From contig NZ_CP121464.1 of the NCBI RefSeq assembly GCF_029690045.1, positions 2,976,001-3,040,000 on the forward strand: DNA of 64,000 bases. The letters run 5' to 3'. The stretch comes from Janthinobacterium rivuli (GTDB lineage: Bacteria; Pseudomonadota; Gammaproteobacteria; Burkholderiales; Burkholderiaceae_D). Of the stretch, positions 7,180 through 17,083 are shown one piece after another; the stretch's first letter is position 1, and every line of letters starts with the position of its first letter. Below the pieces are notes generated by a model. That model did no database searches and had not been told where the DNA came from. It saw only the letters and a list, made by a program, of their open reading frames with translations. The translations under genes were made by a program, and so were the position numbers.

Positions 7180-8769
7180 TTACAGGCCCAATTCCGCCAC
7201 CAGCGCCTGGCCGATGGCGCGCTGTTCGGCCAAAATGGCGCGCAAGTGGTGGGGGCGCGTCTTGACGTTGGTCATGACCACGCGCAGCACATTGGTCGGG
7301 CCGGGGTAGCGCGTCGATTCGAGTACCGTGCGCGACACGAAGCTGTGGCCTTGCGCCTTTTGCCGGTTCTGCAGCTTGGCGTTCAAGGTGTTGAGTTGCT
7401 TGTTCAGTTCGCTCGCCGCCTCCACGTCGCCGCTGGCCAGCAAGCTTTCCATGCGCTGGCGCAAGTGCGCGGGCACGTAGCGGTAGGTGAGAATGAAGGT
7501 GTCCGAGCGCGTGACCAGTTCGAAATCCTGCTGGTCGGCCAATAAATCCTGCAACTGGCCGGACAGGGTGGCCGCCTGCTGCAGCAAGGTCGTGTAGCCG
7601 GACACGCCGAGCACCTTGAACGAGGTCCACAGTTTCAAGGCGTCGAAGCGGCGCGAACCTTCCAGCGAGGTCTGGCCCAGGTCACCCGAGTTGTCGCGCA
7701 AGATGTAGTTGGCGTTGTGTTTGAGCAGGTTCAGGCTGGCGCTGTCCTTGAACAGCACCATGCTTTGCGCCATCGGCACCCACAGCAATTTATGCCCGTC
7801 GATGACGACGGAGTCGGCCAGGGCAATGCCGTCGTACAGTGCGCGGTACCGTTCGGCGATCAAGAGCGCGCCGCCCCAGGCCGCATCCACGTGGAACCAG
7901 ATGTTTTCCCGTGCGGCAATCGCCGCCATGGCGGCCAGCGGGTCGATGGCGCCCGTTTCCGTCGTGCCGGCGATACCGATCATGGCGACGACCTTGATTT
8001 TGCGCAATTTCAAGTCGGCAATGGTTGCTTCCAGCGCGGCGACGTCGATGCGGTTGTCGCGGTCGACGGCCACCAGATGCAAGGCGTTTTCACCGAGCCC
8101 CAGGGTCGCCAGCGCCTTTTTCACGGAGTAATGGCTGCGGGCCGAACCGATCACGGCCAGTCCCGCGTAACCGGATTCCTGCATGGCGGCAAACAAACCG
8201 CGCTTGCGGGTGCCGGGCAATTGCTGTTCCAGCGCCACGGCCAGGGCCGTCAGGTTGCCCATGGTGCCGCCATTGACGACATTGCCCAGCGCGCCGCTGG
8301 TGGCGGCCATGGCCTGTGTGTAGACGGCGTCCGGTTGCTGGTACACCTGGCGGTGCAGCCAGCCGAGGATCTGCTTTTCGATCAGGGTCGACACGTACGC
8401 CGTCTCGATCTTGACCTGGTTCTGGTTCAGGGTGGCCGTAAACGCTTCGGCCAGCACGCTGATCCACGGCAAGGCCTGCGTCATGTGGCCGATGTATTGC
8501 GGGTGGTTCAGCTGGGCCGTATTGGCCAGCACGGTGGTGTCGAGTTCTTGCAGGAATTGCGCCACGGGCATGCCGTGCGCGGGCAGGCTGGTGTCGGACA
8601 GTTGCGTCAGCAGTTCCGCATACGGCGTGTGCGGATAGGCCGTGTCGCGTTCGGCGGCCAGCCAGCCGCCCAGCATGCCCAGCGCCTGCCGCAGGGGCGC
8701 GGGCGAGCGTTGCAGCGCATCGATGGAAAAATGCTGCTGCAGCAGCTGTTCGATAGGGGTATCGGTCAT
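7180..8769 (-). CDS. PLP-dependent group II amino acid decarboxylase
   Basis: The protein has 529 residues, a usual length for the pyridoxal-dependent decarboxylase family (glutamate, aromatic amino acid and 2,4-diaminobutyrate types). WFHVDAAWGG carries the conserved Asp295 that contacts the pyridine nitrogen, and DGHKLLW places the Schiff-base lysine at Lys327. NGGTMGNLTAL (residues 167-176) is the phosphate-binding region. The amino acid substrate cannot be read from sequence alone. A ClC-type gene follows in the same operon, which recalls acid-resistance pairs of decarboxylase and ClC antiporter, but no amino acid antiporter is next to it. Confidence 0.85.
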   Translation of the reverse strand: MTDTPIEQLLQQHFSIDALQRSPAPLRQALGMLGGWLAAERDTAYPHTPYAELLTQLSDTSLPAHGMPVAQFLQELDTTVLANTAQLNHPQYIGHMTQALPWISVLAEAFTATLNQNQVKIETAYVSTLIEKQILGWLHRQVYQQPDAVYTQAMAATSGALGNVVNGGTMGNLTALAVALEQQLPGTRKRGLFAAMQESGYAGLAVIGSARSHYSVKKALATLGLGENALHLVAVDRDNRIDVAALEATIADLKLRKIKVVAMIGIAGTTETGAIDPLAAMAAIAARENIWFHVDAAWGGALLIAERYRALYDGIALADSVVIDGHKLLWVPMAQSMVLFKDSASLNLLKHNANYILRDNSGDLGQTSLEGSRRFDALKLWTSFKVLGVSGYTTLLQQAATLSGQLQDLLADQQDFELVTRSDTFILTYRYVPAHLRQRMESLLASGDVEAASELNKQLNTLNAKLQNRQKAQGHSFVSRTVLESTRYPGPTNVLRVVMTNVKTRPHHLRAILAEQRAIGQALVAELGL

Positions 8770-8819
8770 GGCGCGTTGTCTTCTCTACGGATTGCTGGTG
8801 CCACGGTGACAAACGAATT

Positions 8820-8863
8820 GCGCCCAGGCGAAAGCGGGATTTTACCCGACTCCGCCTGAGCGC
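8820..8863 (-). terminator. Stem-loop between trpS and the decarboxylase gene
   Basis: On the minus strand an 11-bp stem (GCGCTCAGGCG paired with CGCCTGGGCGC, one G-U) encloses a loop with an inner GGG/CCC pairing. It begins 26 bases after the trpS stop. No long U-run follows, so it may be a Rho-assisted end or part of the downstream leader. Confidence 0.35.
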
Positions 8864-8888
8864 ATCAGTTTGCCATTACTGCTATTGA

Positions 8889-9965
8889 TCAGAAGTAGTT
8901 GAGACCCAGCGCCGACTTGACTTCATCGGCCGTGCGGGCCGCCACTTCGCGTGCCTTGAACGTGCCTTCCTTGAGCATCTGGATGACTTGCCCCTTGTCC
9001 TTGGCGAACTCTTCGCGGCGGGCGCGGATCGGCGCCAGCATTTCCTGCAAGACCACGTCCAGGCGCTTCTTGACGATGCTGTCGCCCAGGCCGCCACGCA
9101 CGTAATGGGCTTTCATTTCGGCCAGCGCCGCTTTTTCAGGGTCAAACGCGTCCAGGTAGGTAAAGGCGATATTGCCTTCCAGGTGGCCCGGATCTTCCAC
9201 GCGCAGGTGCAGCGGATCGGTATAGACTTTTTTCACGGCGGCCGTGATTTCGGCCGAGGTCGCGCCCAGGTTGATGGTGTTGCCCAGCGACTTGCTCATC
9301 TTCGCCTTGCCGTCGATGCCGGGCAGGCGGCCGATGTCCGGCACCAGCGCCTTGCATTCCATCAATACTTCGCGGTTGTACATGCGGTTGAAGCGGCGCA
9401 CGATTTCATTCGTTTGCTCGATCATCGGGATCTGGTCTTCGCCCACGGGCACCACGCCCGCCTTGAAGGCCGTGATGTCGGCCGCCTGGCTGGCAGGGTA
9501 GGTCAGGAAGCCGGCTGGAATGTCGCGCTCGAAGCCGCGCAGGCGGATTTCTTCCTTGACGGTAGGGTTGCGCTCGAGGCGCGCCACGGTGACGATGTTC
9601 AGGTAGTAAAAGGTCAGCTCGGCCAGTTCCGGGATCTGCGACTGGATGAAGACCGTGGTTTTCGCCGGGTCGATGCCGACGGCCAGGTAATCGAGCGCCA
9701 CTTCGACGACGTTACGGTGCACCTTGTCGATGTCATCCATATTGTCCGTCAGTGCTTGCGCGTCGGCCAGCATGATGAATTGCTTGTAGCTGTTCTGGTA
9801 GCGGACCCTGTCGCGCAGGCTGCCCACGTAGTGACCCAGGTGCAAGGGACCGGTCGGGCGGTCGCCCGTCAGGATCACGGATTGCGAAGCGATGGCGGCA
9901 GGGGACAGCGGCGCTGCCGGTGCGTCGTTCTGGTCTTGGGTATCGGGGGTATTAGGCAAGCTCAT
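8889..9965 (-). CDS. trpS: Tryptophanyl-tRNA synthetase
   Basis: The start at 9965 gives 358 residues and is preceded by AAAGGAAAC; the frame extends further upstream, but that part shows no family match. It charges tRNA-Trp with tryptophan in the cytosol. Class I signatures are present: [18 protein letters not shown] contains the HIGH-type motif (LHLGH), and [10 protein letters not shown] is the KMSKS loop. A ~20-residue Asp/Pro/Ala-rich N-terminal extension precedes the catalytic domain. The gene is transcribed alone, divergent from the CocE-type hydrolase. Confidence 0.95.
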   Translation of the reverse strand: MSLPNTPDTQDQNDAPAAPLSPAAIASQSVILTGDRPTGPLHLGHYVGSLRDRVRYQNSYKQFIMLADAQALTDNMDDIDKVHRNVVEVALDYLAVGIDPAKTTVFIQSQIPELAELTFYYLNIVTVARLERNPTVKEEIRLRGFERDIPAGFLTYPASQAADITAFKAGVVPVGEDQIPMIEQTNEIVRRFNRMYNREVLMECKALVPDIGRLPGIDGKAKMSKSLGNTINLGATSAEITAAVKKVYTDPLHLRVEDPGHLEGNIAFTYLDAFDPEKAALAEMKAHYVRGGLGDSIVKKRLDVVLQEMLAPIRARREEFAKDKGQVIQMLKEGTFKAREVAARTADEVKSALGLNYF

Positions 9966-10282
9966 CAAGTTTCCTTTTGAGCCGCCTGCATCGGGGATGA
10001 TCCAGGCTGAGCCTGTTACGCCACCGATCGAGGCGGCGTGGATCAGATTCACATCACTATGCAGTGGCCGCGCGAAAGTGAGCGGGACCACCAATTCAAG
10101 CAGGCGTGTTGTGAAGGGATAAATTTCATGGCGTTATGGTTGCAGTTCGCACGCGTTCTGTCAAGTTTGCGCCCCGATTTCTCTGCTGCGCCGCGTCAGA
10201 GGCTTGCCTTATGCAAAACTTGCTTTCCGGGTACTATTGCCGTTCGGCCACTTTTGCGTGGCATGAATCATTGGAGAACAGT
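9966..10282. other. Divergent intergenic region between trpS and the CocE-type gene
   Basis: These 317 bases hold no supported gene. A short hairpin at 10018-10039 (ACGCC...GGCGT with inner pairs) would lie in the trpS leader. The frame upstream of trpS stays open to 10094, but it lacks a plausible ribosome-binding site and any family match. The promoters of both genes must lie here; none is close enough to consensus to name. Confidence 0.5.
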
Positions 10283-12235
10283 ATGCACGTGTCGTCCCCC
10301 GTCCGGCTCACCGGCCTGGCCTTGATTGTAAGTTCCCTGTTTGCCGCGCCCGTGCTGGCGCAAACGCCGAAAACGCCGCCCATGACGCCCGATATCGGCG
10401 CCAAACTGGTGATGCCGGACCTGAACGACTACGTCAAGCGGGTGGTGATGATCCCCATGCGCGACGGCGTCAAGCTGTACACGGTGATCGTCGTGCCGAA
10501 AGGCGCGCAAAAAGCGCCGATCATGCTCACGCGCACGCCGTACAACGCAGCCCGCCGCGCCCAGCGCGCCGCCAGCCCCAGCATGCTGGTCACCTTGCCG
10601 CTGGGCGACGATACCCTGGTGGAAAACGGCTACATCCGCGTGTTCCAGGACGTGCGCGGCAAGCATGGCTCGGAAGGCGATTACGTGATGACGCGGCCCG
10701 TGCGCGGCCCGCTGAACAATACCAAGGTCGATAATGTGACCGATGCGTGGGACACCATAGACTGGCTGGTGAAAAACGTGCCGGAAACGAATGGCAAAGT
10801 GGGCATGCTCGGTTCCTCGTACGAGGGACACACGGTGCTGATGGCCCTGGTCGACCCGCATCCGGCCCTGAAGGTGGCCGTGCCCATGAGCGCCATGGTC
10901 GACGGCTGGCGCGGCGACGACTGGTTTCATAATGGCGCCTTCCGCATGCCCAGCCTGTCGTACATCGCGGGCCAGACGAGCGTGCGCGGCAGCGGCGAAT
11001 CGCCGGCGCTCGGTGTCTACGACGATTACGAGGCGTATCTGCGCATCGGTTCGGCCGGTGATTACGCGAAGAAATTCGGCATCGACAAGCTGACCTACAC
11101 GAAAAAGCTGTTCGAACACCCGGCTTACGACAGTTACTGGCAGGAACAGGCGCTCGACAAGATACTCGCCAAGCGTCAGCTGATCGTGCCCACCATGCAC
11201 GTGGTAGGACAGTGGGACCAGGAAGACATCTATGGCCCCTACGCCACCTACTGGGCGATGGAAGGGCGTGACACGCGCAACAACCTCAATTACCTGGCCA
11301 TCGGCCCGTGGCGCCACAGCGGCGTCAATTATGACGGCTCCAGTCTGGGCGCCCTGAAGTTTGACGGCGATACGGCGCGCCAGTTCCGTGAAAAAGTCAT
11401 GCAGCCATTCCTCAATCAATATCTGAAGGATGGCGCGCCGGAAGCGAACACGGCGCCCGTCGTGTCGTACCAGAGCGGCACCAACCAGTGGCAGCGCCTG
11501 CAGCAGTGGCCGCTGGCCTGCGAGACGTGTGATATCAAGCTGACGCCAATCTATCTGCAGGATGGCTACAAGCTGGGCTTTGCGGCGTCATCGGCCACAG
11601 CCGATGCAGCCAGCGGCGCGTTCGATGAATACGTGGCCGATCCCGCGAAACCCGTGCCGTTCGTGCCCCGTCCCGTGCGCCTGAACGATGGCGACGTGTG
11701 GAAGCCATGGCTGGTCAGCGACCAGCGTGGCTATGCGGACCGCACGGACGTGCTCAGCTATGTTTCCGAACCGTTGAAGACGGCCGTGCGCATCGCCGGC
11801 GCGCCGATGGTCAACCTGTTCGCCGCCACCAGCGGCACGGATGCCGACTGGGTGGTAAAACTGATCGACGTGTATCCGGATGAAGTACCGTCGCAGCCGG
11901 CCATGGGTGGCTACCAGCTGGGCGTGGCGATGGACATCTTCCGCGGGCGCTACCGGGACAGCCTCGAACACCCGACGGCGATTCCTGCCGGTAAGGTCGA
12001 GCGCTACCGTTTCGCCTTGCCGAACGCGAATCACGTCTTCCTGCCCGGCCACCGCATCGCCGTGCAAGTGCAGTCGAGCTGGTTCCCCCTGTACGACCGC
12101 AATCCGCAAACCTTCGTGCCGAATATCTTCCTGGCCCAGCCAGGCGATTATAAAAAGGCGACGCAGCGCGTGTACCACGCGGCAGGCGCTGCCAGTGCCA
12201 TCGAGTTGCCGATAGCGCCGCTCGACGCGCGCTAG
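10283..12235 (+). CDS. Secreted CocE/NonD-family (X-Pro dipeptidyl-peptidase S15-like) alpha/beta hydrolase
   Basis: The start at ATG 10283 follows TTGGAGAAC and opens a clear signal peptide (MHVSSPVRLTGLALIVSSLF...PVLAQ); length 650 residues. The catalytic domain has GSSYEGH with the nucleophilic Ser, QWDQED with the likely Asp, and GPWRHSG with the His. A C-terminal jelly-roll domain (residues ~430-640) is typical of cocaine esterase and glutaryl-7-ACA acylase relatives. It is probably a periplasmic ester or amide hydrolase; the substrate is unknown. The stop overlaps the convergent EamA gene by four bases. Confidence 0.85.
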   Translation: MHVSSPVRLTGLALIVSSLFAAPVLAQTPKTPPMTPDIGAKLVMPDLNDYVKRVVMIPMRDGVKLYTVIVVPKGAQKAPIMLTRTPYNAARRAQRAASPSMLVTLPLGDDTLVENGYIRVFQDVRGKHGSEGDYVMTRPVRGPLNNTKVDNVTDAWDTIDWLVKNVPETNGKVGMLGSSYEGHTVLMALVDPHPALKVAVPMSAMVDGWRGDDWFHNGAFRMPSLSYIAGQTSVRGSGESPALGVYDDYEAYLRIGSAGDYAKKFGIDKLTYTKKLFEHPAYDSYWQEQALDKILAKRQLIVPTMHVVGQWDQEDIYGPYATYWAMEGRDTRNNLNYLAIGPWRHSGVNYDGSSLGALKFDGDTARQFREKVMQPFLNQYLKDGAPEANTAPVVSYQSGTNQWQRLQQWPLACETCDIKLTPIYLQDGYKLGFAASSATADAASGAFDEYVADPAKPVPFVPRPVRLNDGDVWKPWLVSDQRGYADRTDVLSYVSEPLKTAVRIAGAPMVNLFAATSGTDADWVVKLIDVYPDEVPSQPAMGGYQLGVAMDIFRGRYRDSLEHPTAIPAGKVERYRFALPNANHVFLPGHRIAVQVQSSWFPLYDRNPQTFVPNIFLAQPGDYKKATQRVYHAAGAASAIELPIAPLDAR

Positions 12236-13089
12236 CCCATGCGCATGAGGATGGCGCCCGCCGCGATCAGGCCGATGGCCAGGTAGCGGCGGGGGCTGAT
12301 TTTTTCGCGCAGGAACAGCGCCGCAATGGCGATGGCGAACAGGATCGACGTTTCGCGCAGGGCCGCGATGGCGGCCACGGGCGCCTGTGTCATGGCCCAC
12401 AGGGCCAGGCCATACGACGCCAGGGTACCGAAACCGCCAAAGGCGGCCAAACGCCATTGCGTTTGCGCATAGGCAAGCAAGTCGGCGGGGCGGCGCAACG
12501 CCGTCCACAGCAGCAGTCCGCTGCCGTTCAAGACAAAAATCCACATCGTGTAGGCGGCCGGCGCGCCTGACAGGCGCACGCCGATGCCGTCGATCAGGGT
12601 ATAGCTGGCGATGACGCAGGCGTTGCCCAGCGCAAAGGCGGTGGCGCGGCCCGTGCTTTTCGGTGCCTTGCCGATGGCGGGCAGGCGCGCGGCAAGATAC
12701 AGGCCGAGGATGCCCGCGCAGATGCAGGCGACGGCGCCCATCTGCATGGGAGACAGGCGCTCGCCGATCAGCGGCCAGCTGGCCAGCGCCACGAGCAATG
12801 GCGCGCTGCCGCGCATCAAGGGGTAGGCATGGCTCATGTCGCCCGCCTTGTAGGCGGCCGCCAGCAGCGAGTAATACGCCAGCTGCGCCACGGCCGAGGC
12901 AGCCAGGTAAGGCCAGCTGGCAGGAGCGGGAGGGTTGACGAAAGGCAGGATGGCCAGCGAAATCAGGGCCGCGCCCACGGAGACGAGCACCGTGCTGAGA
13001 AAGGTATCCTTGCCCGACTTGACGATGGCGTTCCAGCTGGCGTGCAGCAGGGCGGCAAACAGGACGACGGCGACGACCAGACCGGACAT
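12232..13089 (-). CDS. DMT-superfamily (EamA) transporter
   Basis: The protein has 285 residues, about ten hydrophobic helices and two EamA units; the second ends with ALRETSILFAIAIAALFLREKISPRRYLAIGLIAAG (in part), a typical EamA tail. It is an inner-membrane permease of unknown substrate. It starts seven bases after the stop of the solute-binding-protein gene upstream, so the two are probably co-transcribed. Confidence 0.85.
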   Translation of the reverse strand: MSGLVVAVVLFAALLHASWNAIVKSGKDTFLSTVLVSVGAALISLAILPFVNPPAPASWPYLAASAVAQLAYYSLLAAAYKAGDMSHAYPLMRGSAPLLVALASWPLIGERLSPMQMGAVACICAGILGLYLAARLPAIGKAPKSTGRATAFALGNACVIASYTLIDGIGVRLSGAPAAYTMWIFVLNGSGLLLWTALRRPADLLAYAQTQWRLAAFGGFGTLASYGLALWAMTQAPVAAIAALRETSILFAIAIAALFLREKISPRRYLAIGLIAAGAILMRMG

Positions 13090-13096
13090 GCAGGCC

Positions 13097-13924
13097 TTAG
13101 CGGGGGCGTATGCTGAGCGACAACAGTTCCTGGCGGTGATGGCGCTGGAAGCCTTCCATCACGGAACCGGAGCGGCCCGCCTTGTCCAGCAGTTCGCGCA
13201 GGGTGGCCTGGTCTTCCGGCGTGAGGGACTTGCGCGACAGGTAGACGCCGCTCATGCCCCAGGGCAGTTCCGGCAGCGCTTCCAGGCGCAAGCGGTCGGC
13301 CAGGCCATATACGCGCGCATCGTTCTGCGCCACGCCGGCGAGGATGGTGGGGCTCATGATGGTGGCATCGATGAAGCCGCTTTGCATCAGGCGCGCCACG
13401 GACAGCGCGTCGACTTCATAAAACAGGCGGCCCTGGCTGCTCAGTTCCTTCGCCAGCGCCTGGTACGGTGCGCCATAGTCGTAGCCGCGCACCAGCGCCA
13501 CGCGCAATTCGCGCCGCTCGATCAGTTCCTGCATGGTGTTGATGGGCGCGCGCGCGCCCTGCAGCGAGATCAGCAGGGGGCGGCTGCCCAGCATGGGAAT
13601 GAACAGGCCATGCTGGTCGCGCCGCAAGGTGCTGCTGGCCGGGATCAGCATATCGGCCTTGCCCGTCTCGAACATCGCTTCCAGGCGCGCGCGGGGCACG
13701 GCCGTGAAGATGAAATTGCAGCCGAGTTTGGCGCCCATGCTGCGCAGCAAGTCGGGATAGATGCCGCCGATCGTGGCGCCATTGACCACCACGCTGGCGC
13801 CGATGGCCGAGACGGGCACCTGGATGTCGCGCGAGCATTGCGCGCCCGCCAGCGGTGGCAGCGCCAGCGCCAGCATGGCCACGGTCCGGCGCCAGGCGCT
13901 GGAATAAAAGTCAGTCATACCCAT
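13097..13924 (-). CDS. Periplasmic solute-binding protein, family 3-like
   Basis: The protein has 275 residues with a signal peptide (hydrophobic VAMLALALPPLAGA then Gln-Cys). Its architecture fits the SBP_bac_3 fold: GIYPDLLRSMGAKLGCNFIF, then MFETGKADMLIPAS, and a second lobe after residue ~110. There are no ABC-transporter permease or ATPase genes beside it, so it may be an orphan binding protein. The single Cys after the signal could be a mature N-terminus or a disulfide residue; a lipobox is not convincing. It is probably in one operon with the EamA gene. Confidence 0.7.
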   Translation of the reverse strand: MGMTDFYSSAWRRTVAMLALALPPLAGAQCSRDIQVPVSAIGASVVVNGATIGGIYPDLLRSMGAKLGCNFIFTAVPRARLEAMFETGKADMLIPASSTLRRDQHGLFIPMLGSRPLLISLQGARAPINTMQELIERRELRVALVRGYDYGAPYQALAKELSSQGRLFYEVDALSVARLMQSGFIDATIMSPTILAGVAQNDARVYGLADRLRLEALPELPWGMSGVYLSRKSLTPEDQATLRELLDKAGRSGSVMEGFQRHHRQELLSLSIRPR

Positions 13925-14018
13925 CCTTGCTCACCATCGAATGCGGGGCGTCGGCAACGCTCCGCTGATTATCCCATTCTCGCCTATTTATTTCTCAAGT
14001 GCAATATTATACCGCCGA

Positions 14019-15299
14019 CTACTTTGTGGTGGAAACCACAAGTCTTGCCTGGCGTTGCGCCTTGAAGTAGCGCCAGGCCACCAGGATGCCCAGAATTTGC
14101 ATGATGGCGCACAGGTAGAAAGTGCTGCCGATGCGCCAGTCCTGCGGCGGCAAGTGGCTCACTTCACCCAGGATCATGCTGCCGAGCAAAGGCATGATGA
14201 TGATGCCCAGGCTGCTGATCGATTGCAGGGAACCCATCAGCTCTCCCTGTTCGCTGGCGTTCGATGATTTCGAGATGATGCCTTGCAGGGCGGGGCCGGC
14301 GGCAAAGGCCAGCAGGTTGCACAGGATCAGCGCATACATCATCCAGCCCTGTGTTGCCAGGCCGTACAGCAAATAGGTGAGGGCGCCCGAGGCCATGCCC
14401 AGCAGGGACAGGCGCACTTCGCCAAAGCGCTTGATGAGTATGCCCAGCAAGCCCGCCTGCACGACGGCCGCGCACAGGCCCACGCAGAACAGGGCGATGC
14501 CGTTCTGGCGCGGCGTCCAGTCGAAACGGAAATGCGTGTACAGCACCCAGGTGGTGTTGAGCATCATTTGCGCAAACGTCATCAGGCCGAAGGCCAGCAC
14601 CAAGCCGCGGATTTCCACGCGGCGCACCAGCTTCAGCAGGGCGGCAAACGGGTTGATGCGCGCCAGGGTAAACGGTGCGCGCGGGCCCGGCCGCAGCGAC
14701 TCGGGCACGCAGAAATAGCCGTAGATGAAATTGGCCGCCGACAGGCCCGCCGCCACGTAAAACGGCAGGCGCAGATCGATTTCGCCCAGCAGGCCGCCCA
14801 GCATGGGCCCGCAGATGAAGCCCAGGCCAAAGGCGGCGCCGATCTTGCCGAAACTCTTGGCGCGGTTGTCGGGCGTGGACACGTCGGAGGCATAGGCGGA
14901 CGCGACCGACATGCTGGCCGACGAGACGCCGCCGATGACCCTGCCGATGAACAGGCAGGCCAGGTTCGGCGCCCAACCCGTGGCGAGAAAGTTGATGCCC
15001 ATGCCGGCCATCGAGTACAGCAGCACGGGACGGCGTCCCACGCGGTCGCTGATGGCGCCCAGCATGGGCATGAAGATGAACTGCAGCAAACCGAAGAGGG
15101 CCGCCATGATGCCGTACCAGAACGCTTGCGCATCCTTGCCGTCGACAAAGTTGCCGATCAGGATGGGCAGCACGGGCACCACCAGGCCGATGCCCAGCAT
15201 GTCGATGAAGACGCAGACGAGGATGAAATTGAGGTTGCCGGCGCTCTTTAGGGCGGGGGAGGACGGGGAATTGCTGTCGGGGCTGGTTTTATCGGACAT
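14019..15299 (-). CDS. Major facilitator superfamily transporter, TetA-like (DHA1) drug efflux
   Basis: The start is set at 15299 ([11 protein letters not shown]...), because the upstream extension of the frame has no family match; this yields 426 residues and twelve membrane segments. [19 protein letters not shown] and the loop [14 protein letters not shown] (motif A) place it with the TetA/Bcr-type 12-TMS proton antiporters. The substrate may be tetracycline or other compounds; TetA-like sequences in environmental bacteria often do not give resistance. No tetR gene sits beside it. Transcription is monocistronic by orientation and gaps. Confidence 0.85.
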   Translation of the reverse strand: MSDKTSPDSNSPSSPALKSAGNLNFILVCVFIDMLGIGLVVPVLPILIGNFVDGKDAQAFWYGIMAALFGLLQFIFMPMLGAISDRVGRRPVLLYSMAGMGINFLATGWAPNLACLFIGRVIGGVSSASMSVASAYASDVSTPDNRAKSFGKIGAAFGLGFICGPMLGGLLGEIDLRLPFYVAAGLSAANFIYGYFCVPESLRPGPRAPFTLARINPFAALLKLVRRVEIRGLVLAFGLMTFAQMMLNTTWVLYTHFRFDWTPRQNGIALFCVGLCAAVVQAGLLGILIKRFGEVRLSLLGMASGALTYLLYGLATQGWMMYALILCNLLAFAAGPALQGIISKSSNASEQGELMGSLQSISSLGIIIMPLLGSMILGEVSHLPPQDWRIGSTFYLCAIMQILGILVAWRYFKAQRQARLVVSTTK

Positions 15300-15378
15300 G
15301 CATGCTTTCGGCGCGTTGGCATAGCGCCGGCGCGTGACAGGATGCTGCTGACGCGCGGCGCGATAGCTGAGGCTTGCA

Positions 15379-16068
15379 TTATAGACAGCGGGAACCACGC
15401 TGGCTATCGCCATCCATGTCAGGGGGCATTCCCCATTCGTCGGCAAAGGCGGCGCGGAAGTCCGTCAACACGGCCAGCCGCTGTTCGGCCAGTGCGCGTC
15501 CTGCCGCCGTCTGCATCTTGCCGGGCAGCTTGTCGAGCTTGGTGACGATATGGTCGAGCGCATAGGCCTTGTCGTCGAGCGGACGCTGCTGTGCCAGCGG
15601 ATCCGTGCCATGCGCCAGCGCGCTATCCATGCGCGCGGCAGTGTAAAACAGGCGCGCCAGTCCCACGGCGCCCAGCGCGTCGATGCGGTCGGCATCCTGC
15701 ACGATCTGCGCTTCGATGGTGTGTGGCGGCAAGTTGGCGGAAAAACTGTGCGTCTCGATGGCGTGGGCCACGCCCGCCAATTTTTCTGCCGGGAAATCCA
15801 GTTCCGCCAACTGGCGGCAAGCCAGCGCCGCCGCCTGGCGCGAGGCCAGGTGGCGTTCGGGGTGGTTTTTTGGCAGGTTGACGAGGTCGTGCAGATAGCA
15901 GGCGGCCATCACGGTGAGGGGGTCCGCGTCCGCATGCTCTTGCAGCAGGGCACTGGCATTGCGCCAGACGCGGTGCAGGTGGTTGAGGTCGTGGGCGCTG
16001 TCATCGCCCAGGCCGGCCGTGGCCAGCGCCAGCAGGCGTGGTTGCCATTGAGAAAGCAAAGAGTGCAT
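15379..16068 (-). CDS. YedJ-like HD-domain phosphohydrolase
   Basis: The start chosen at 16068 (MHSLLSQWQ...) best matches E. coli YedJ; upstream Met codons at 16080 and 16107 are possible. Length 229 residues. The HD metal ligands are present: AHDLNHLHRVW, CYLHDLVNLPKNHPER and QDADRIDALGAVGLARLF. The HRPLDDKxYALDHxxTKLxKLP region of YedJ is matched by QRPLDDKAYALDHIVTKLDKLP (split here only in description). It is probably a soluble metal-dependent phosphohydrolase; the physiological substrate is not established for the family. It is divergent from cheW. Confidence 0.85.
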   Translation of the reverse strand: MHSLLSQWQPRLLALATAGLGDDSAHDLNHLHRVWRNASALLQEHADADPLTVMAACYLHDLVNLPKNHPERHLASRQAAALACRQLAELDFPAEKLAGVAHAIETHSFSANLPPHTIEAQIVQDADRIDALGAVGLARLFYTAARMDSALAHGTDPLAQQRPLDDKAYALDHIVTKLDKLPGKMQTAAGRALAEQRLAVLTDFRAAFADEWGMPPDMDGDSQRGSRCL

Positions 16069-16361
16069 GGTTAAGGTCATAAAAAGCAGGGGCCGCCAGT
16101 GTGGCATAAAACGCCGCCGACTGCGGCCGGTGGTCTGCCCTTCGGCGTGCCGTATTTGCTACATAAATTGTACTTTTGAAATCATTCTTCCAGCAATTGC
16201 TCTTTTTTAGTGCATGTAGAATTTACATGGGGTAACATTGCCGCACGGAAATTAGAAGCATAAGCTAATTGCGAGAAAGTATTTGCAAAAAACATACTAG
16301 TGGCAGTCATGCCATCGTGCATGCTGGCCTGCGCCCCAGGCGAGTTAATTAAAGGATTATC

Positions 16362-16853
16362 ATGAACACCATTTCCAGCGACACTGGCGCAACCGTTGCC
16401 AAGGCTGCCGAATACCTGGCTTTTACCCTCGGCCAGGAAGAGTATGGCATCGACATCCAGAAAGTCAGCGAAATCCGCAGCTATGAAACGCCGACCCGCA
16501 TCGCCAACGCCCCCGAGTTCGTCAAGGGCGTGGTCAACCTGCGCGGCATCATCGTGCCGATCGTCGACATGCGCATCAAGTTCAACCTGGGCACGCCCAG
16601 CTATGACCAGTTCACCGTCGTCATCATCCTCAACATCGGCAACCGCGTCGTCGGCATGGTCGTCGACCGCGTCTCCGACGTCACCACGCTGATGCCGGAA
16701 CAGATCAAGCCGGCGCCGGACATGGGCCGTTCGATCAATACGGAATACGTGATCGGCCTGGGCACCATCGACGAGCGCATGCTGATCCTGGTCGATATCG
16801 ACCAGCTGATGTCCAGCGCCGACATGGGCTTGATCGAAAAATTAGCCGCTTAA
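16362..16853 (+). CDS. cheW: Chemotaxis coupling protein CheW
   Basis: The protein has 163 residues, preceded by AAAGGATT. It is the scaffold that links methyl-accepting receptors to the CheA kinase in the cytoplasmic array. The CheW-type fold is clear: YLAFTLGQEEYGIDIQKVSEIR, VKGVVNLRGIIVPIVDMR and VVGMVVDRVSDVTTL. The gene stands before two receptor genes but is separated by a strong hairpin, so it may be transcribed alone. The ~290-base region upstream is AT-richer than its surroundings and probably carries the promoter; no flagellar sigma-28 site could be identified. Confidence 0.92.
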   Translation: MNTISSDTGATVAKAAEYLAFTLGQEEYGIDIQKVSEIRSYETPTRIANAPEFVKGVVNLRGIIVPIVDMRIKFNLGTPSYDQFTVVIILNIGNRVVGMVVDRVSDVTTLMPEQIKPAPDMGRSINTEYVIGLGTIDERMLILVDIDQLMSSADMGLIEKLAA

Positions 16854-16945
16854 TTCTCGCCGCGGTCATTTTGACTGGATTTGTCGGAAATAATTGACTC
16901 TCGGCATTGTTTGCTTTTTCTGCAAGGCGCACGCTAGCGCATTTC

Positions 16946-16977
16946 CTGGCGCACGGTTCAGCCGAACCGTGCGCCAG
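16946..16977 (+). terminator. Strong stem-loop after cheW
   Basis: CTGGCGCACGGTTC, loop AGCC, GAACCGTGCGCCAG gives a perfect 14-bp stem followed by TTTCAC. It lies 93 bases after the cheW stop. The T-run is short, but stem strength favours a terminator. A second weaker hairpin (17038-17059) sits between it and the first receptor gene. Confidence 0.6.
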
Positions 16978-17083
16978 TTTCACTTGTCACGCCAATTCGC
17001 TACAGCGGCCAGCCAGCGCCCGCCCATGAGCGAGATCGTCAGCTTGTTCTCAGGCTGACGGCAGGGCTTTTTAGGATAGTCAC

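Noticed and set aside
9966..10094. N-terminal extension of trpS (43 more residues, starting at 10094)
   Set aside because: The added sequence has no TrpS similarity, whereas a good ribosome-binding site (AAAGGAAAC) precedes the Met at 9965.
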